From NCBI GenBank assembly GCA_903874275.1, contig CAIQRS010000268.1:1-44919 (forward strand): a stretch of 44,919 bases of DNA, read 5' to 3'. Source of the stretch: an uncultured Anaeromyxobacter sp. GTDB lineage: Bacteria; Myxococcota; Myxococcia; Myxococcales; Anaeromyxobacteraceae. The notes beneath the pieces were generated by a model. It was not told the origin of the DNA. It worked only from the letters and a program-made list of their open reading frames with translations, and searched no databases. Every line of letters starts with the position of its first letter. Position 1 is the first letter of the stretch. Below, in pieces: positions 8,175 through 16,996 of the stretch. Made by a program: the position numbers and the translations under genes.

Positions 8175-9637
8175 TGCGCGCCCGGAATCCCGCAGCGCTC
8201 CTGGCGCTCCTCGCGTTCACGGCCTGCGCCACCGCCCCGGGCCGCCCGGACGCCCAGGCGGCGGCCGTCACCGCTCCCCCGGCGGCTACCACCCTGGGAT
8301 CCGGGGTCCCGCCGCTCGGCATCGCCCCCGACCTGAAGCTCCCGGCCCAGCAGAAGTTCCGGCTCGAGAACGGGCTCTCGGTCCGGCTCGTGGAGTACCA
8401 CCGCCTGCCCATCGTCGCCTTCCACCTCGTGATGCGCGAGGCGGGTGCGGCGCGCGATCCGGCCGACCTCCCGGGCGTGGCCGGGTTCACGGCGGCGATG
8501 CTGACCGAGGGCACGAAGAACCGCTCGGCCTTCCAGCTCTCCGACGAGCTGGGCTTCCTGGGAGCGAGCCTCACCGCCGGCGCCAGCATGGATGCCGCCT
8601 ACGTCTCGGGCGCCGGCCTCTCCCGTGACCTGCCCCGGCTGCTCGCGCTGCTCGCCGACGTCACCATGAACCCGTCCTTCCCCGATTCCGACTTCTTCCG
8701 GGTCCAGGACCAGCGGCGGGTCGGCCTGCTCCAGCAGCGGGACCAGCCCGGCATGATCGCCTCGAAGACCTTCGGGAAGCTCTTCTGGGGAGATCACCCG
8801 TACGGACACTGGATCGGCGGCACCGAGGCGTCGGTCGTGAAGACCCGCCCGGACGACCTGGCCCGGTTCCACGCAGCGCACTGGCGCCCCGGGGCGGCCG
8901 AGATCGTGGTCGTCGGCGACGTGGATGCCGCCTCGCTGCGGGCCGCCCTCGATGCCGCCTTCGCAGGCTGGAAGGGGAGCGACCCGGTCCGGCCCCTGCC
9001 GGCGGAGGGGCCCGCGACCACCCGCAGGGCGGTGCTCGTCGAGAAGCCGAAGGCCTCCCAGACCTTCCTCATCCTGGGGATGCCCGGGATCGCCCGGGGG
9101 GATCCGGACCACGTCCCGGCCGAGGTGCTGTTCCAGGTGCTGGGCGGCGGCTCCGCCTCGCGCCTCTTCCGCGAGATCCGGGAGGACAAGGGCTACACCT
9201 ACGGGCTGTGGGCCCGCGAGTCCGCGCAGCGGCTCGGCGGCGTCTCCTACCTCGGCGGTGGCGTGCGCGCCGACGCCACGCGCCAGGCCATCCAGGACCT
9301 CCTCGGCCAGGTGAAGACCCTGCGCGACGTGCCGGTGCCCGAGGCCGAGCTCGCCGACTCCCGCAACGCCATCATCCTCGGCCTGCCCGGGGATTTCGCC
9401 ACCGCCGCCGGGATCGCCGGGAAGATGGCAGAGCAGGTGGTCTACTCCCTGCCCGACGACCACTGGTCCACCTACCCGGCCCGGGTCCGGGCGGTGTCCG
9501 CCGCCGACGTCCAGCGGGTGGCCCGGCGCGTCCTCGACGTGGACCGGCTCTGCACGGTCATGGTGGGTGATCCGGAGGCGGTGAAGCCCCAGCTCGAGGG
9601 GCTGCCGCTCGGCGACGTCGAGGTCCGCAAGCCGTGA
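8174..9637 (+). CDS. M16 family peptidase homologue, non-catalytic lipoprotein subunit
   Basis: 487 residues. The N-terminus (LLALLAFTAC) looks like a lipoprotein signal with Cys 19 as the lipidation site, although the -3 residue is Phe rather than Leu. Two M16 lobes follow. Where the active partner has HxxEH this protein has GVAGFTAAML, so the zinc site is lost. The C-terminal lobe retains the substrate-binding R/Y segment (REIREDKGYTYGLWARES) typical of the non-catalytic subunit of M16B heterodimers, in which one subunit cuts and the other clamps substrate. Coupled by overlap to the catalytic gene before it and to the nuclease gene after it (GTGA). Confidence 0.88.
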   Translation: MRARNPAALLALLAFTACATAPGRPDAQAAAVTAPPAATTLGSGVPPLGIAPDLKLPAQQKFRLENGLSVRLVEYHRLPIVAFHLVMREAGAARDPADLPGVAGFTAAMLTEGTKNRSAFQLSDELGFLGASLTAGASMDAAYVSGAGLSRDLPRLLALLADVTMNPSFPDSDFFRVQDQRRVGLLQQRDQPGMIASKTFGKLFWGDHPYGHWIGGTEASVVKTRPDDLARFHAAHWRPGAAEIVVVGDVDAASLRAALDAAFAGWKGSDPVRPLPAEGPATTRRAVLVEKPKASQTFLILGMPGIARGDPDHVPAEVLFQVLGGGSASRLFREIREDKGYTYGLWARESAQRLGGVSYLGGGVRADATRQAIQDLLGQVKTLRDVPVPEAELADSRNAIILGLPGDFATAAGIAGKMAEQVVYSLPDDHWSTYPARVRAVSAADVQRVARRVLDVDRLCTVMVGDPEAVKPQLEGLPLGDVEVRKP

Positions 9638-10551
9638 GGGTGCTCCAGAACGAGTTCTCCTGGTCCAAGTCGCGACACGAGAAGTTCGCCGAGTGCCCCC
9701 GTGCCTACTGGTTCCACTACTACGGATCCTGGGGCGGCTGGGACGCCGCCTCCGGACCGGGCACGCGCGAGCTCTACGTCCTGAAGAACCTCTCCTCCCG
9801 ATGGCAGTGGGCGGGGTCGGCGGTGCACGAGGCCATCCGGCACATGCTCAACCGCTCCCGCTTCACCGGGGACCCGAAGTCGCTCGACCGGCTCCTCGAG
9901 GAGACGCGGCAGCGATCCCGGACCCAGTTCGCCGCCTCCCGCGGCAAGAGCTACTGGCGCGATCCCAAGCGCATCCCCGGCCTCCTCGAGCACGAGTACG
10001 CCGAGCCGGTCGGGCCCGAGGAGTGGAAGCGCATCTGGGACGAGGTCATCGAGGGGTCGATCCAGGCCTTCTACGCCAGCCAGACCTTCGAACGGATCCG
10101 CGCCATCCCGGCGGCGCGCTGGCTCACCGTGGACGAGCTCGACTCCTGGAGCTTCGAGGGCACCAAGGTCTGGGTGGCCATCGACTTCGCCTACCGGGAC
10201 GACGACGACCGGGTCCACGTGCTCGACTGGAAGACCGGCAAGGAGCGGGGCGCCGACCACATGCAGGTGGCCCAGTACGTCCTCTACGCGCAGCGCAAGT
10301 GGCAGGTGGCGCCCGAGTCGGTGGTCGGCGGCCTGGTCTACCTCGGGGCCGGCGCCGACCGGGTGGACGTGGCGGTGGACGCGCCGGCGCTCGAGGCGGC
10401 CCAGGCCCGCATGCGGGAGAGCATCGCCGGGATGAAGGAGCGGCTCGACGATCCGGTCCGCAACGCGGCCTCGAAGGAGCGCTTCCCGCAGATCGAGGAC
10501 CACGCCGCCTGCCGCCGCTGCCCGTTCCGCCGGCCGTGCGGACGGATGTGA
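9634..10551 (+). CDS. PD-(D/E)XK nuclease, RecB/Cas4-like with probable 4Fe-4S cluster
   Basis: 305 residues from a GTG overlapping the previous stop. The nuclease core is visible in order: GSAVHE (His 65 as in RecB-type motif I), Asp 184 in VAIDFAY, DWKTGK with Asp 198 and Lys 200, and QVAQYVLY (Gln 211, Tyr 215, QxxxY motif). One Cys near the N-terminus (C21, AECPRAYW) and three at the C-terminus (C293, C296, C302, CxxCx5C) match the iron-sulphur staple of Cas4, AddB and related nucleases. No helicase domain, cas gene or CRISPR is nearby, so it is a stand-alone enzyme acting on DNA ends or single strands by family analogy. Role unknown. Confidence 0.85.
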   Translation: MRVLQNEFSWSKSRHEKFAECPRAYWFHYYGSWGGWDAASGPGTRELYVLKNLSSRWQWAGSAVHEAIRHMLNRSRFTGDPKSLDRLLEETRQRSRTQFAASRGKSYWRDPKRIPGLLEHEYAEPVGPEEWKRIWDEVIEGSIQAFYASQTFERIRAIPAARWLTVDELDSWSFEGTKVWVAIDFAYRDDDDRVHVLDWKTGKERGADHMQVAQYVLYAQRKWQVAPESVVGGLVYLGAGADRVDVAVDAPALEAAQARMRESIAGMKERLDDPVRNAASKERFPQIEDHAACRRCPFRRPCGRM

Positions 10552-10570
10552 GGGCTGATCCGGTGGGCGC

Positions 10571-11728
10571 TCACCCCTTGTCGGGGCGCGCCCAGAGGTC
10601 GGCCATGAACGGTGCGCCGCTGACCGGAAGCCAGGCGCCGCCCTCCGGCCGGAGCACGGCGTGCACCTTGAGCGGCTGGTGGCTGGTGCGCGGGTCGAGC
10701 TCGTGGTGGAGCGGCAGGTTGAAGTAGTAGAGGCGGGTCCCGTTGCCGAAGCGGAGCCGGCAGACGGGAGCCCCGTGGAAGTCGTCGGTGGTGAACTCCG
10801 GCGCCACCACGCGGGCCAGCCGGTGGCGCGGACCCAGGATCACCGAGGAGGCGCCGAACCCGGTCGGGCACGGCTCGCCGATCTCGCTCTCGTTGGAGCT
10901 GTTGGCGAAGACGGTGATGGTGTCCCGCACGCCCGGGGTGTCCTCCAGGTACTCGCCGTAGAAGCCGGAGAGCACGTCGCGGTAGGAGCGGTGGTCGGGC
11001 TTGGGGTTGCACTGCAGCACGAAGAGGGCGTCGAGGGTGCGGCGGGCGCCGAAGTACTGCTGGTTGGCGTGGTCCACGATGCGCCGGATGTTGGAGCCGT
11101 AGAGGTCCCGGTACAGGTAGTCGAGGCAGACCAGCACCATGAAGTGGAAGAAGGCGGGCTGGGCCCGGAACCACCAGAAGTGGCGTCCCCGGTAGAGGTC
11201 GTCGGACTTGTCGAGGAACTCCTCGGCGCGGAAGGGGTGACTCTTGGCCTCGAAGAAGACCCGCACACGTCCGCTCGCCTCCTTCACCGCCACGCAGCAC
11301 CAGTTCACCGGGATGTCCGGCAGGGCCCCGGCGGAGAGATCGTTCTCGACCGCCGGGATGGCGCGCCGGTTGTCGTCGGCGAAGCGGCGCAGGGTGTCGA
11401 GGTACTCGCGCAGCGAGACGTGCTCCAGCCCGAACATGGTCACGGTGTTGGCCCGGAACCGCTCCTTCACGGCCCCGAGGACGTCGTCGAGCCGGGAGGC
11501 CGGGACCGCGGCCTCGGGGAACAGGAGGAAGTGGAGCTTCTGGAAGCGATGGTCCCCGGCCACCAGGTCGAGCACCGTGGACACGTACCGCCAGTGCGCC
11601 TCGCGGTCGAAGAGGGCGAAGCCGGATTCCGCGGCTCGGAGCCGGACCGGGACCTGGGCCACCAGGCAGTGGAGGTGGCTGCCCAGCGCGTAGTCGAGGT
11701 TGACCTCGGTCTCCAGGATCTGGATCAC
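10571..11728 (-). CDS. carbon-nitrogen hydrolase (nitrilase-superfamily)-like protein
   Basis: 385 residues from a GTG at 11728 that overlaps the stop of the NUDIX gene (GTGA). The three nitrilase-fold catalytic segments appear in order: Glu 72 in FLLFPEAAVP, Lys 162 in FFEAKSHPFRAEE and Cys 201 in MVLVCLDYLYRD. The later strands ALFVLQCNPKP, VFANSSNESE and GASSVILGP also fit the superfamily. The protein is longer than a standard amidase, with about 60 extra N-terminal residues and a beta-rich C-terminal tail. It does not match NAD synthetase, Lnt or any named amidase that I can recognise. Function is inferred only as hydrolysis or transfer at a C-N bond. Confidence 0.72.
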   Translation of the reverse strand: MIQILETEVNLDYALGSHLHCLVAQVPVRLRAAESGFALFDREAHWRYVSTVLDLVAGDHRFQKLHFLLFPEAAVPASRLDDVLGAVKERFRANTVTMFGLEHVSLREYLDTLRRFADDNRRAIPAVENDLSAGALPDIPVNWCCVAVKEASGRVRVFFEAKSHPFRAEEFLDKSDDLYRGRHFWWFRAQPAFFHFMVLVCLDYLYRDLYGSNIRRIVDHANQQYFGARRTLDALFVLQCNPKPDHRSYRDVLSGFYGEYLEDTPGVRDTITVFANSSNESEIGEPCPTGFGASSVILGPRHRLARVVAPEFTTDDFHGAPVCRLRFGNGTRLYYFNLPLHHELDPRTSHQPLKVHAVLRPEGGAWLPVSGAPFMADLWARPDKG

Positions 11729-12195
11729 GCCGGTGGCTCCCCGGCGGGCGCCCCGGCCGCTTCCTCCAGCTCCGGGAAGAGCCGGGAGAGGACGTGGCGG
11801 GTTCCCTCCGTGATGGGATAGCGGCCGAGCTCGGCGCGCGGGACCCAGCAGGCCTCGGCGACCTCGGCGGGGTTGGGGGTGACGTCGGGCCGGCTCGGCC
11901 GGCACCGGTAGAAGACGATGACGTGGTGGTCGTTCTCGGCGCCGGGCGCGACCCGCTCGAAGACGTCGAGCAGGCCGCCGACGACGATGTCGATCCCGAC
12001 CTCCTCCCGCACCTCCCGGTGCAGGGCGGAGATCATCGGCTCGCCGAGCCCGATCTTTCCCCCGGGCATCACCCACTGCCCCAGGAAGGGCGGCACGCTG
12101 CGGCGGGTGAGCAGGACCCGCCCCTGGTCGTCCACGATGACCGCGACGACCGAGGTGACGATGTGCTGCTTCCGGTAGAGGCTGCGTGCTCCCAT
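11725..12195 (-). CDS. NUDIX hydrolase
   Basis: 156 residues from the ATG at 12195. The complete NUDIX box is present (G46-x5-E52-x7-REVREEVGI), so the magnesium-binding Glu residues are intact. The N-terminal strands (HIVTSVVAVIVDDQGRVLLTRR) and the WVMPGGK segment are typical of MutT-like or ADP-ribose/CDP-alcohol pyrophosphatases; the sequence does not decide which nucleoside-diphosphate derivative is cut. Upstream lies a 95-bp gap that must hold the promoter. The stop codon overlaps the start of the nitrilase-like gene, so the two products are made together and could act in succession on one nucleotide-derived substrate. Confidence 0.9.
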   Translation of the reverse strand: MGARSLYRKQHIVTSVVAVIVDDQGRVLLTRRSVPPFLGQWVMPGGKIGLGEPMISALHREVREEVGIDIVVGGLLDVFERVAPGAENDHHVIVFYRCRPSRPDVTPNPAEVAEACWVPRAELGRYPITEGTRHVLSRLFPELEEAAGAPAGEPPA

Positions 12196-12290
12196 GCGTG
12201 TCCGGGGGTTGTGCTCCGCGCCTCCCGATCGAACCACCTCGGGCGAGCGATGTCGACCGGACGGAAGGGTGCAGGAGGGGCATCCCGGAG

Positions 12291-12890
12291 CTAGAGCGCG
12301 AACCCGGCGGCCACCTGCGGCACCCAGTAGGCGCAGACCCCGGTGCAGTTCGTGAATACCCTCTCGTAGGCCACACCGAGCAGGAACGTCACCGGTCCCA
12401 CCGAGGCGAAGGAGAAGCCCCCCCGCGCCCCCCAGGCGTCCTGGGGCAGGGAGCCGCCGGAGATGAACCAGTGGGCGTAGTAGCCGCCCACGAACGGCAC
12501 CACCCCGCCCGGGACCGGGAGGAACCAGTCGAGCCCCGGCTTCACCATGAACACGGACTGTGAACTCCCGAAGGCGACTGCCAGGTCCAGGGTGGGGAGA
12601 AGCCCCCCCAGGACGAAGTACCCGACGCCCGCGCCCAGGCTCACCGAACCCTGGCCGTAGGCGAAGGTGGCGCCGAGCGTCCCCCAGAGGCGCAACCGGC
12701 GCAGCGACCACTCCGGGACCGACTCCTGGGCCGGCGGCAGCGCACCCGGCCGGGCCGGTGGTTCGGGAACCGGCTCGACCTCCTCCACCGGCGGGGGCGG
12801 AGGGGGGAGGGGTTGCGCCGGCCCCACGTACTGGGCGAGGGCCAGCCCGGGCGAGAGGGCGAGGAGGAGGGCGAGGAGCGTGCGCCGCAT
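12291..12890 (-). CDS. exported beta-barrel-like protein with Pro-rich linker
   Basis: 199 residues. Signal peptide of about 19 residues (LLALLLALSPGLALA). A Pro/Glu-rich linker (about 25-55) follows, then alternating hydrophobic and glycine-rich strands (LWGTLGATFAYGQGSVSLGAGVGYFVLGG...) and a hydrophobic C-terminal end. This pattern fits a small outer-membrane barrel or periplasmic beta protein with a flexible, possibly wall-spanning N-terminus. Two Cys close together (NCTGVC) may form a disulphide. No named family recognised. Confidence 0.65.
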   Translation of the reverse strand: MRRTLLALLLALSPGLALAQYVGPAQPLPPPPPPVEEVEPVPEPPARPGALPPAQESVPEWSLRRLRLWGTLGATFAYGQGSVSLGAGVGYFVLGGLLPTLDLAVAFGSSQSVFMVKPGLDWFLPVPGGVVPFVGGYYAHWFISGGSLPQDAWGARGGFSFASVGPVTFLLGVAYERVFTNCTGVCAYWVPQVAAGFAL

Positions 12891-12908
12891 GAAATCCAGT
12901 CTATTCGG

Positions 12909-14630
12909 TCAGGGAACCAGCCGCGCCTCGATCCACCCGCGCAGCGCGTTCACCAGCCAGAGCCGCCGCGCCCGCGCCAGGTCGCCGGGATGGAGCCGCC
13001 CCTCCCGCACCTCCCCGCGCGCGAGCAGCCCTTCGCGGAACACGCCGGGCAGGAGCCCGGCGTCGAGCGGTGGGGTGAGCCGATCTCCGTCGATCTCCGC
13101 CACCAGGTTGGTGAAGGTGCCCTCGGTCACCTCCCCCTCGCGGTTCAGGAGGAGCACGTCGAAGGCGTCCGGCCGCTCGGCGCGCCGCCGCTCGTAGGGC
13201 GCGCGCCGGGTGGTCTTGTGGAAGAGCGCCGGATCGCGCCTGTCCACCGGCTCGGCGGAGAAGGTCACCGGGACCGGCCCGGGCGCCTGCTCCGGGAGGG
13301 GCGACCGTTCCACCGTGACCGGGCCTCCCGGGGGCAGGAGGAGGCGCAGCCGCGCGTCGCCCGTCTCGTCCCCGATCCGCCTCCGCAGCGCGTCGAGGTC
13401 GAGGGGGATGCCGTGGTGGCGTGCCGAGCCGGAGAGGCGCGCCAGGTGGCCGTCGAGCAGCGCGACCCGCCCCCCCTCGAGCCGCATGGTCTCGAGCAGC
13501 GTGGGAAGCCCGGGCTCCGACTCGAGGATCCGGGTCTTGGCGAGGGCCTCGTCCCACTCGGCGGCCGGGTTGGAGTCCCAGGTGATTCCACCGCCGGTGC
13601 CGTAGAGTGCCGCGCCGGTGGCCAGGTCCACCTCGGCGGTGCGGATGGCCACGTTGAAGCACGCGTCGCCTCCCGGGGCGATGGCCCCCACCGCGCCGCA
13701 GTACACGCCGCGGGGGGAGCGCTCCAGCCCGGCCACGAGCCGCATCGCGGACACCTTGGGAGCGCCGGTGACCGACCCGCACGGGAAGGTGGCGCCGAAG
13801 AGTTCGGCCAGGTCGGCGCCGGGGCGCAGCCGCGCCGAGACGGTGGAGGTGAGCTGCCAGACCGTGCGCAGCCGCTCCACCTCGAGGAGCGGTCCGGCCT
13901 CCACCGAGCCCACCACCGCCACGCGCCCCAGGTCGTTCCGGAGCAGGTCGGCGATCATGACGTTCTCCGCCCGATCCTTCTCCGAGCCGAGGAGCTGGAG
14001 CCGCGCCGAAAGGTCCTCTTCCGGCCAGCGCCCGCGCCGCGCCGTTCCCTTCATGGGGCGGCAGATCACCCGGTCGCCGCGCCGCAGGAGGAAGAGCTCG
14101 GGCGACGCCGAGATCACCGCGTGGGAGCCGGTCCGGACGTAGGCGGCGTCCCCCGATCCCTGCGCCCCGCGAAGCCTCCGATGGAGTGCGAGCGGGTCTC
14201 CCGCCAGCCGGCCCCGCAGGCGGAAGGTGAAGTTCACCTGGTAGACCGCCCCGGCGGCGACGGCCTCCCGGATCGCCTCCACCGCGGCGGCGTGGTCGGC
14301 GGCATCGAGCTCCGGTGCGGCGTCCACGATGCGCCCGTCGGCGGATCCGGGCGGCGGCGCGGGGAGCGGTGCGTCGTGGACCCCGAACCAGGCGAGCGGG
14401 CCGGGGCCCGGCCGGACCCGGAGGGCCGGGTCGAATGCCGGGGCCGCCTCGTAGGCGACGAAGCCCACCACCCAGCGCCCGGCTCGGGCGGCCCCCTCCG
14501 CGGCTCGCAGGGCCGGGACGACGTCGTCCAGGGCGCGGGCCTCGATCACCGCGCGCGGCGCCCCGAAGGCCAGGGGCCCCCAGCCCGACGAGTCGAGCTC
14601 GACGAGCGCGTGGACGGGCGCGCCGATCAC
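12909..14630 (-). CDS. pabBC: aminodeoxychorismate synthase component I / aminodeoxychorismate lyase fusion
   Basis: 573 residues from a GTG overlapping the M28 peptidase stop. Residues 1-370 are PabB, which aminates chorismate to 4-amino-4-deoxychorismate: the RPMKGTARRG motif with Lys 194 (the PIKGT-type catalytic motif that separates ADC synthase from anthranilate synthase) and CGSVTGAPK (284-292). Residues 375-573 are a fold-type IV PLP enzyme (PabC), which releases pyruvate to give p-aminobenzoate. The PLP Lys is about 472 (FHKTTRR) and EGTFTNL (503-509) is the cofactor-binding loop. The glutamine amidotransferase PabA is not in the window. A much longer open frame upstream in this register is GC-driven and not coding. 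Product feeds folate synthesis. Confidence 0.93.
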   Translation of the reverse strand: MIGAPVHALVELDSSGWGPLAFGAPRAVIEARALDDVVPALRAAEGAARAGRWVVGFVAYEAAPAFDPALRVRPGPGPLAWFGVHDAPLPAPPPGSADGRIVDAAPELDAADHAAAVEAIREAVAAGAVYQVNFTFRLRGRLAGDPLALHRRLRGAQGSGDAAYVRTGSHAVISASPELFLLRRGDRVICRPMKGTARRGRWPEEDLSARLQLLGSEKDRAENVMIADLLRNDLGRVAVVGSVEAGPLLEVERLRTVWQLTSTVSARLRPGADLAELFGATFPCGSVTGAPKVSAMRLVAGLERSPRGVYCGAVGAIAPGGDACFNVAIRTAEVDLATGAALYGTGGGITWDSNPAAEWDEALAKTRILESEPGLPTLLETMRLEGGRVALLDGHLARLSGSARHHGIPLDLDALRRRIGDETGDARLRLLLPPGGPVTVERSPLPEQAPGPVPVTFSAEPVDRRDPALFHKTTRRAPYERRRAERPDAFDVLLLNREGEVTEGTFTNLVAEIDGDRLTPPLDAGLLPGVFREGLLARGEVREGRLHPGDLARARRLWLVNALRGWIEARLVP

Positions 14631-16903
14631 CTCTCGATCCTTACACTTCGGGTGAAGATGGTCACGTCCCCCTCCTGCTGGGTCACCGCCCAGGGCGGGC
14701 GCGCCGCCGCGACGGCCGCGCCGGCTGGCGGCAGGCCCGGCGACTGGTCGGCGACCACCACCTCGAACGGCCCCGGCGTCGAGACGACGAGCTCCACCTC
14801 GATCCCCCCGGGGTGGGCGGGCAGCCGGTAGACCCGCCAGCCGCCGTACCAGCGGGCCAGCTTGGGCACGGGGTCCGGGACGGCCCTCCCCTCGAAGGCA
14901 AAGGATCGAACGTTCACTGAGGGTGGAATTGCCACCTGCAGCTCGGAGGCCCCGCGCGGCGAGCGGAGCCGGGCGCGCCAGCGGACGGCCTCCCCCTCGC
15001 GCACCGCCTCCAGCTCCTCCACCACCGGCCCCTCCACCGGAAGCGGCGCCGCCGGGGCCTCGAAGGACGGCCGGAGCGCGCCCCAGCCGAAGCGGACCCG
15101 GGCCGAGGCGGAGAACGGGGCGGCCGCGCGGACCTGCTCGGGGAGGTGGCCGGTGTCGGTGCTCGCGAGGACGTGGGCCGCGCCGGATGCGGCGTCCTGG
15201 TGGAAGTAGACGATCACCCGCTCGGGCGCGTCGGCGTCGGCGACCGGAAGGAGGACCGCCACGGCGAGCGACACGGCGCCGAGGGTGGCCGGGAGCGCCA
15301 CGGCCAGGGCACGGACGCGGGTCGTGGCCGCCGCGGCGAGGGGCGCGAGCGGCAGGGCGACGAGGGCGACGGCGGCGCCCACGGCGGGGCCGGCCGCGTG
15401 CCCGAGTGCGGGGTAGAGGAGCCACGCCGGCGGGAGCAGGACGAGCCCCGCGGCGACCATGGTGGCGAGGTCGGCGAGGGGCTGGCCCGGCTCCCCGGCA
15501 CGCCGGCCCAGGAGCCCGATCGCGCCGCCGGTGATCGACGGCGCGAGGAGCAGGTAGGAGGCGCCGGGGAGGGTCGCGGCCAGCGCCACCGCGCCTGCGG
15601 CGAGACCGAGGAGGATGCCGGGGCGGAGCCCGGTGGCGGCGCGCCGGCCCAGGACGAGGGCCGGCAGGAGGCCGCCGGCCAGGCCGGCGAGCAGGAAGGA
15701 GGCGACGAGCGGCGCGGGACTCGCCACCCAGGGGCGGAAGATCGGGTCGAGCCCGAGGGCACGCCCCGCGACGAACCCTAGGAGCGCCGCCGTCCCGGCG
15801 GCCAGGGGCAGCGCCAGAACGCCGAGCGCGATCCGCCCCGCGCCCGTCCGCCCGCGACGGAGGTCGTCGGCCGCCGCGGCGACGGCGAGGAGGAGGGAGA
15901 GGAGCGCGAGCGGAAGGGCCCAGCCCTCCGGGAACCGGACCACCCAGCGGCCGAGCAGGTCGAACCAGACCGACTCGCCCCCGGGGCCGCCGGGCTCGGA
16001 GAGTCCGCGCACCAGCGCGAGCGCGCTCTCCCCCTGGTGCTGCACCGAGCGTGGATCGAGGTGGGCCAGGTCGTCGCGGGGCGTGTGGTACCGGACCGCG
16101 CCGTCGATGAAGGCCAGGTTCGCGCCCGTGACGCGGAGGCGCCGCAGCACGGTCAGGTTCGTGTCGTTGGGGAGCAGCCGGTACACCGTGGAGAGGAGCG
16201 AGCTCCCCACCGGGTGCGGCACCCCCGCGGCGAAGCGGCTGGCGACGCGGGCGCCCGACCCGGAGGTCTCGAAGAGCAGGCTCGGGCCCCCGGTGCCGCG
16301 CGCTTCCAGGTTCACCACCGCGCCCACGTCGCGGGCCGCCGGGTCGAGGAGGAATGCCTCCGCGCCGCCCAGCCCCGATTCCTCGGCGTCGTCCACCAGC
16401 AGGACGACGTCGGAGGCGGCCGGCTCGGCGTGGAGCGCCCGGGCGATCTCGAGGACCATGGCGACCCCCGAGGCGTCGTCGGCAGCGCCCGGACCCGCGG
16501 GAACCGAGTCGAGGTGGGCGGAGACCAGCACCGCGGGGCCGCGCCCGCGCCCGGCCACGCGGGCCACGACGTTCGAGACCGGCGTGCAGGTGAGGTAGCG
16601 GTTGCAGGTCACCGATCGCTCGATCCGGGGCTCCACGCCGAGCCCTCGGAACTCCGCGACGACCTGGTCGCGCACCCGCGCGTTGGTCGCCGTCCCGGCG
16701 GGGTGGGGAACGCCGTCGCCGGCGGCGTCGAGCACGCGGCGCAGGTGCGAGAGCGCCCGGCCGGCCGAGAAGGCGCCGGCGGGTGCCGAGGACGGAAGGG
16801 GAGCGGGGGGCGCGAGCCCGAGCCACGTCGCGGCGAGGACCGCCGCGAGGAGGAGGAGTCCGGCGAGGAACGTGCGCCCCGGCATCGGGGGCCATTCTGT
16901 CAC
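14627..16903 (-). CDS. membrane-bound M28 family zinc aminopeptidase
   Basis: 758 residues from GTG 16903, or 752 from ATG 16885; neither start has a strong ribosome-binding site. One N-terminal membrane segment precedes a peptidase domain with the M28 metal motifs: HLDSVP, the bridging Asp in ADDASG, the catalytic pair EE in DDAEESGLGG, the ligand in NLEARGTGG, and a late His (RYHTPRDD). From about residue 335 come eight or so hydrophobic helices, then a C-terminal beta-rich periplasmic domain (from about 560). This matches Fxna/ER-type M28 membrane peptidases. It probably trims peptides in the periplasm. It is coupled to pabBC by a GTGA overlap, although the two functions look unrelated. 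Confidence 0.88.
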   Translation of the reverse strand: MTEWPPMPGRTFLAGLLLLAAVLAATWLGLAPPAPLPSSAPAGAFSAGRALSHLRRVLDAAGDGVPHPAGTATNARVRDQVVAEFRGLGVEPRIERSVTCNRYLTCTPVSNVVARVAGRGRGPAVLVSAHLDSVPAGPGAADDASGVAMVLEIARALHAEPAASDVVLLVDDAEESGLGGAEAFLLDPAARDVGAVVNLEARGTGGPSLLFETSGSGARVASRFAAGVPHPVGSSLLSTVYRLLPNDTNLTVLRRLRVTGANLAFIDGAVRYHTPRDDLAHLDPRSVQHQGESALALVRGLSEPGGPGGESVWFDLLGRWVVRFPEGWALPLALLSLLLAVAAAADDLRRGRTGAGRIALGVLALPLAAGTAALLGFVAGRALGLDPIFRPWVASPAPLVASFLLAGLAGGLLPALVLGRRAATGLRPGILLGLAAGAVALAATLPGASYLLLAPSITGGAIGLLGRRAGEPGQPLADLATMVAAGLVLLPPAWLLYPALGHAAGPAVGAAVALVALPLAPLAAAATTRVRALAVALPATLGAVSLAVAVLLPVADADAPERVIVYFHQDAASGAAHVLASTDTGHLPEQVRAAAPFSASARVRFGWGALRPSFEAPAAPLPVEGPVVEELEAVREGEAVRWRARLRSPRGASELQVAIPPSVNVRSFAFEGRAVPDPVPKLARWYGGWRVYRLPAHPGGIEVELVVSTPGPFEVVVADQSPGLPPAGAAVAAARPPWAVTQQEGDVTIFTRSVRIER

Positions 16904-16939
16904 GCCGCCGGCGGTCGCGAGGGGCGCCGGAAAGGAAGA

Positions 16940-16974
16940 GGCCGGCCCGGGGCAGAGGGTACCCCGGACCGGCC
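16940..16974 (-). terminator. rho-independent terminator of the Big-domain protein gene
   Basis: Arms GGCCGG-C-CCGGGG and CCCCGG-A-CCGGCC pair with one mismatch around a 9-base loop. Read on the minus strand, the hairpin sits 23-57 bases after the stop and is followed by a T/C-rich run. Confidence 0.75.
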
Positions 16975-16996
16975 CGTGCTGCGCGCTGCTGCGCCG

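Noticed and set aside
9634-12195. Firm call of an anti-phage island
   Set aside because: The genes are on opposite strands, the nuclease is coupled to peptidases and no recognised defence marker is present; kept only as a low-level hypothesis.
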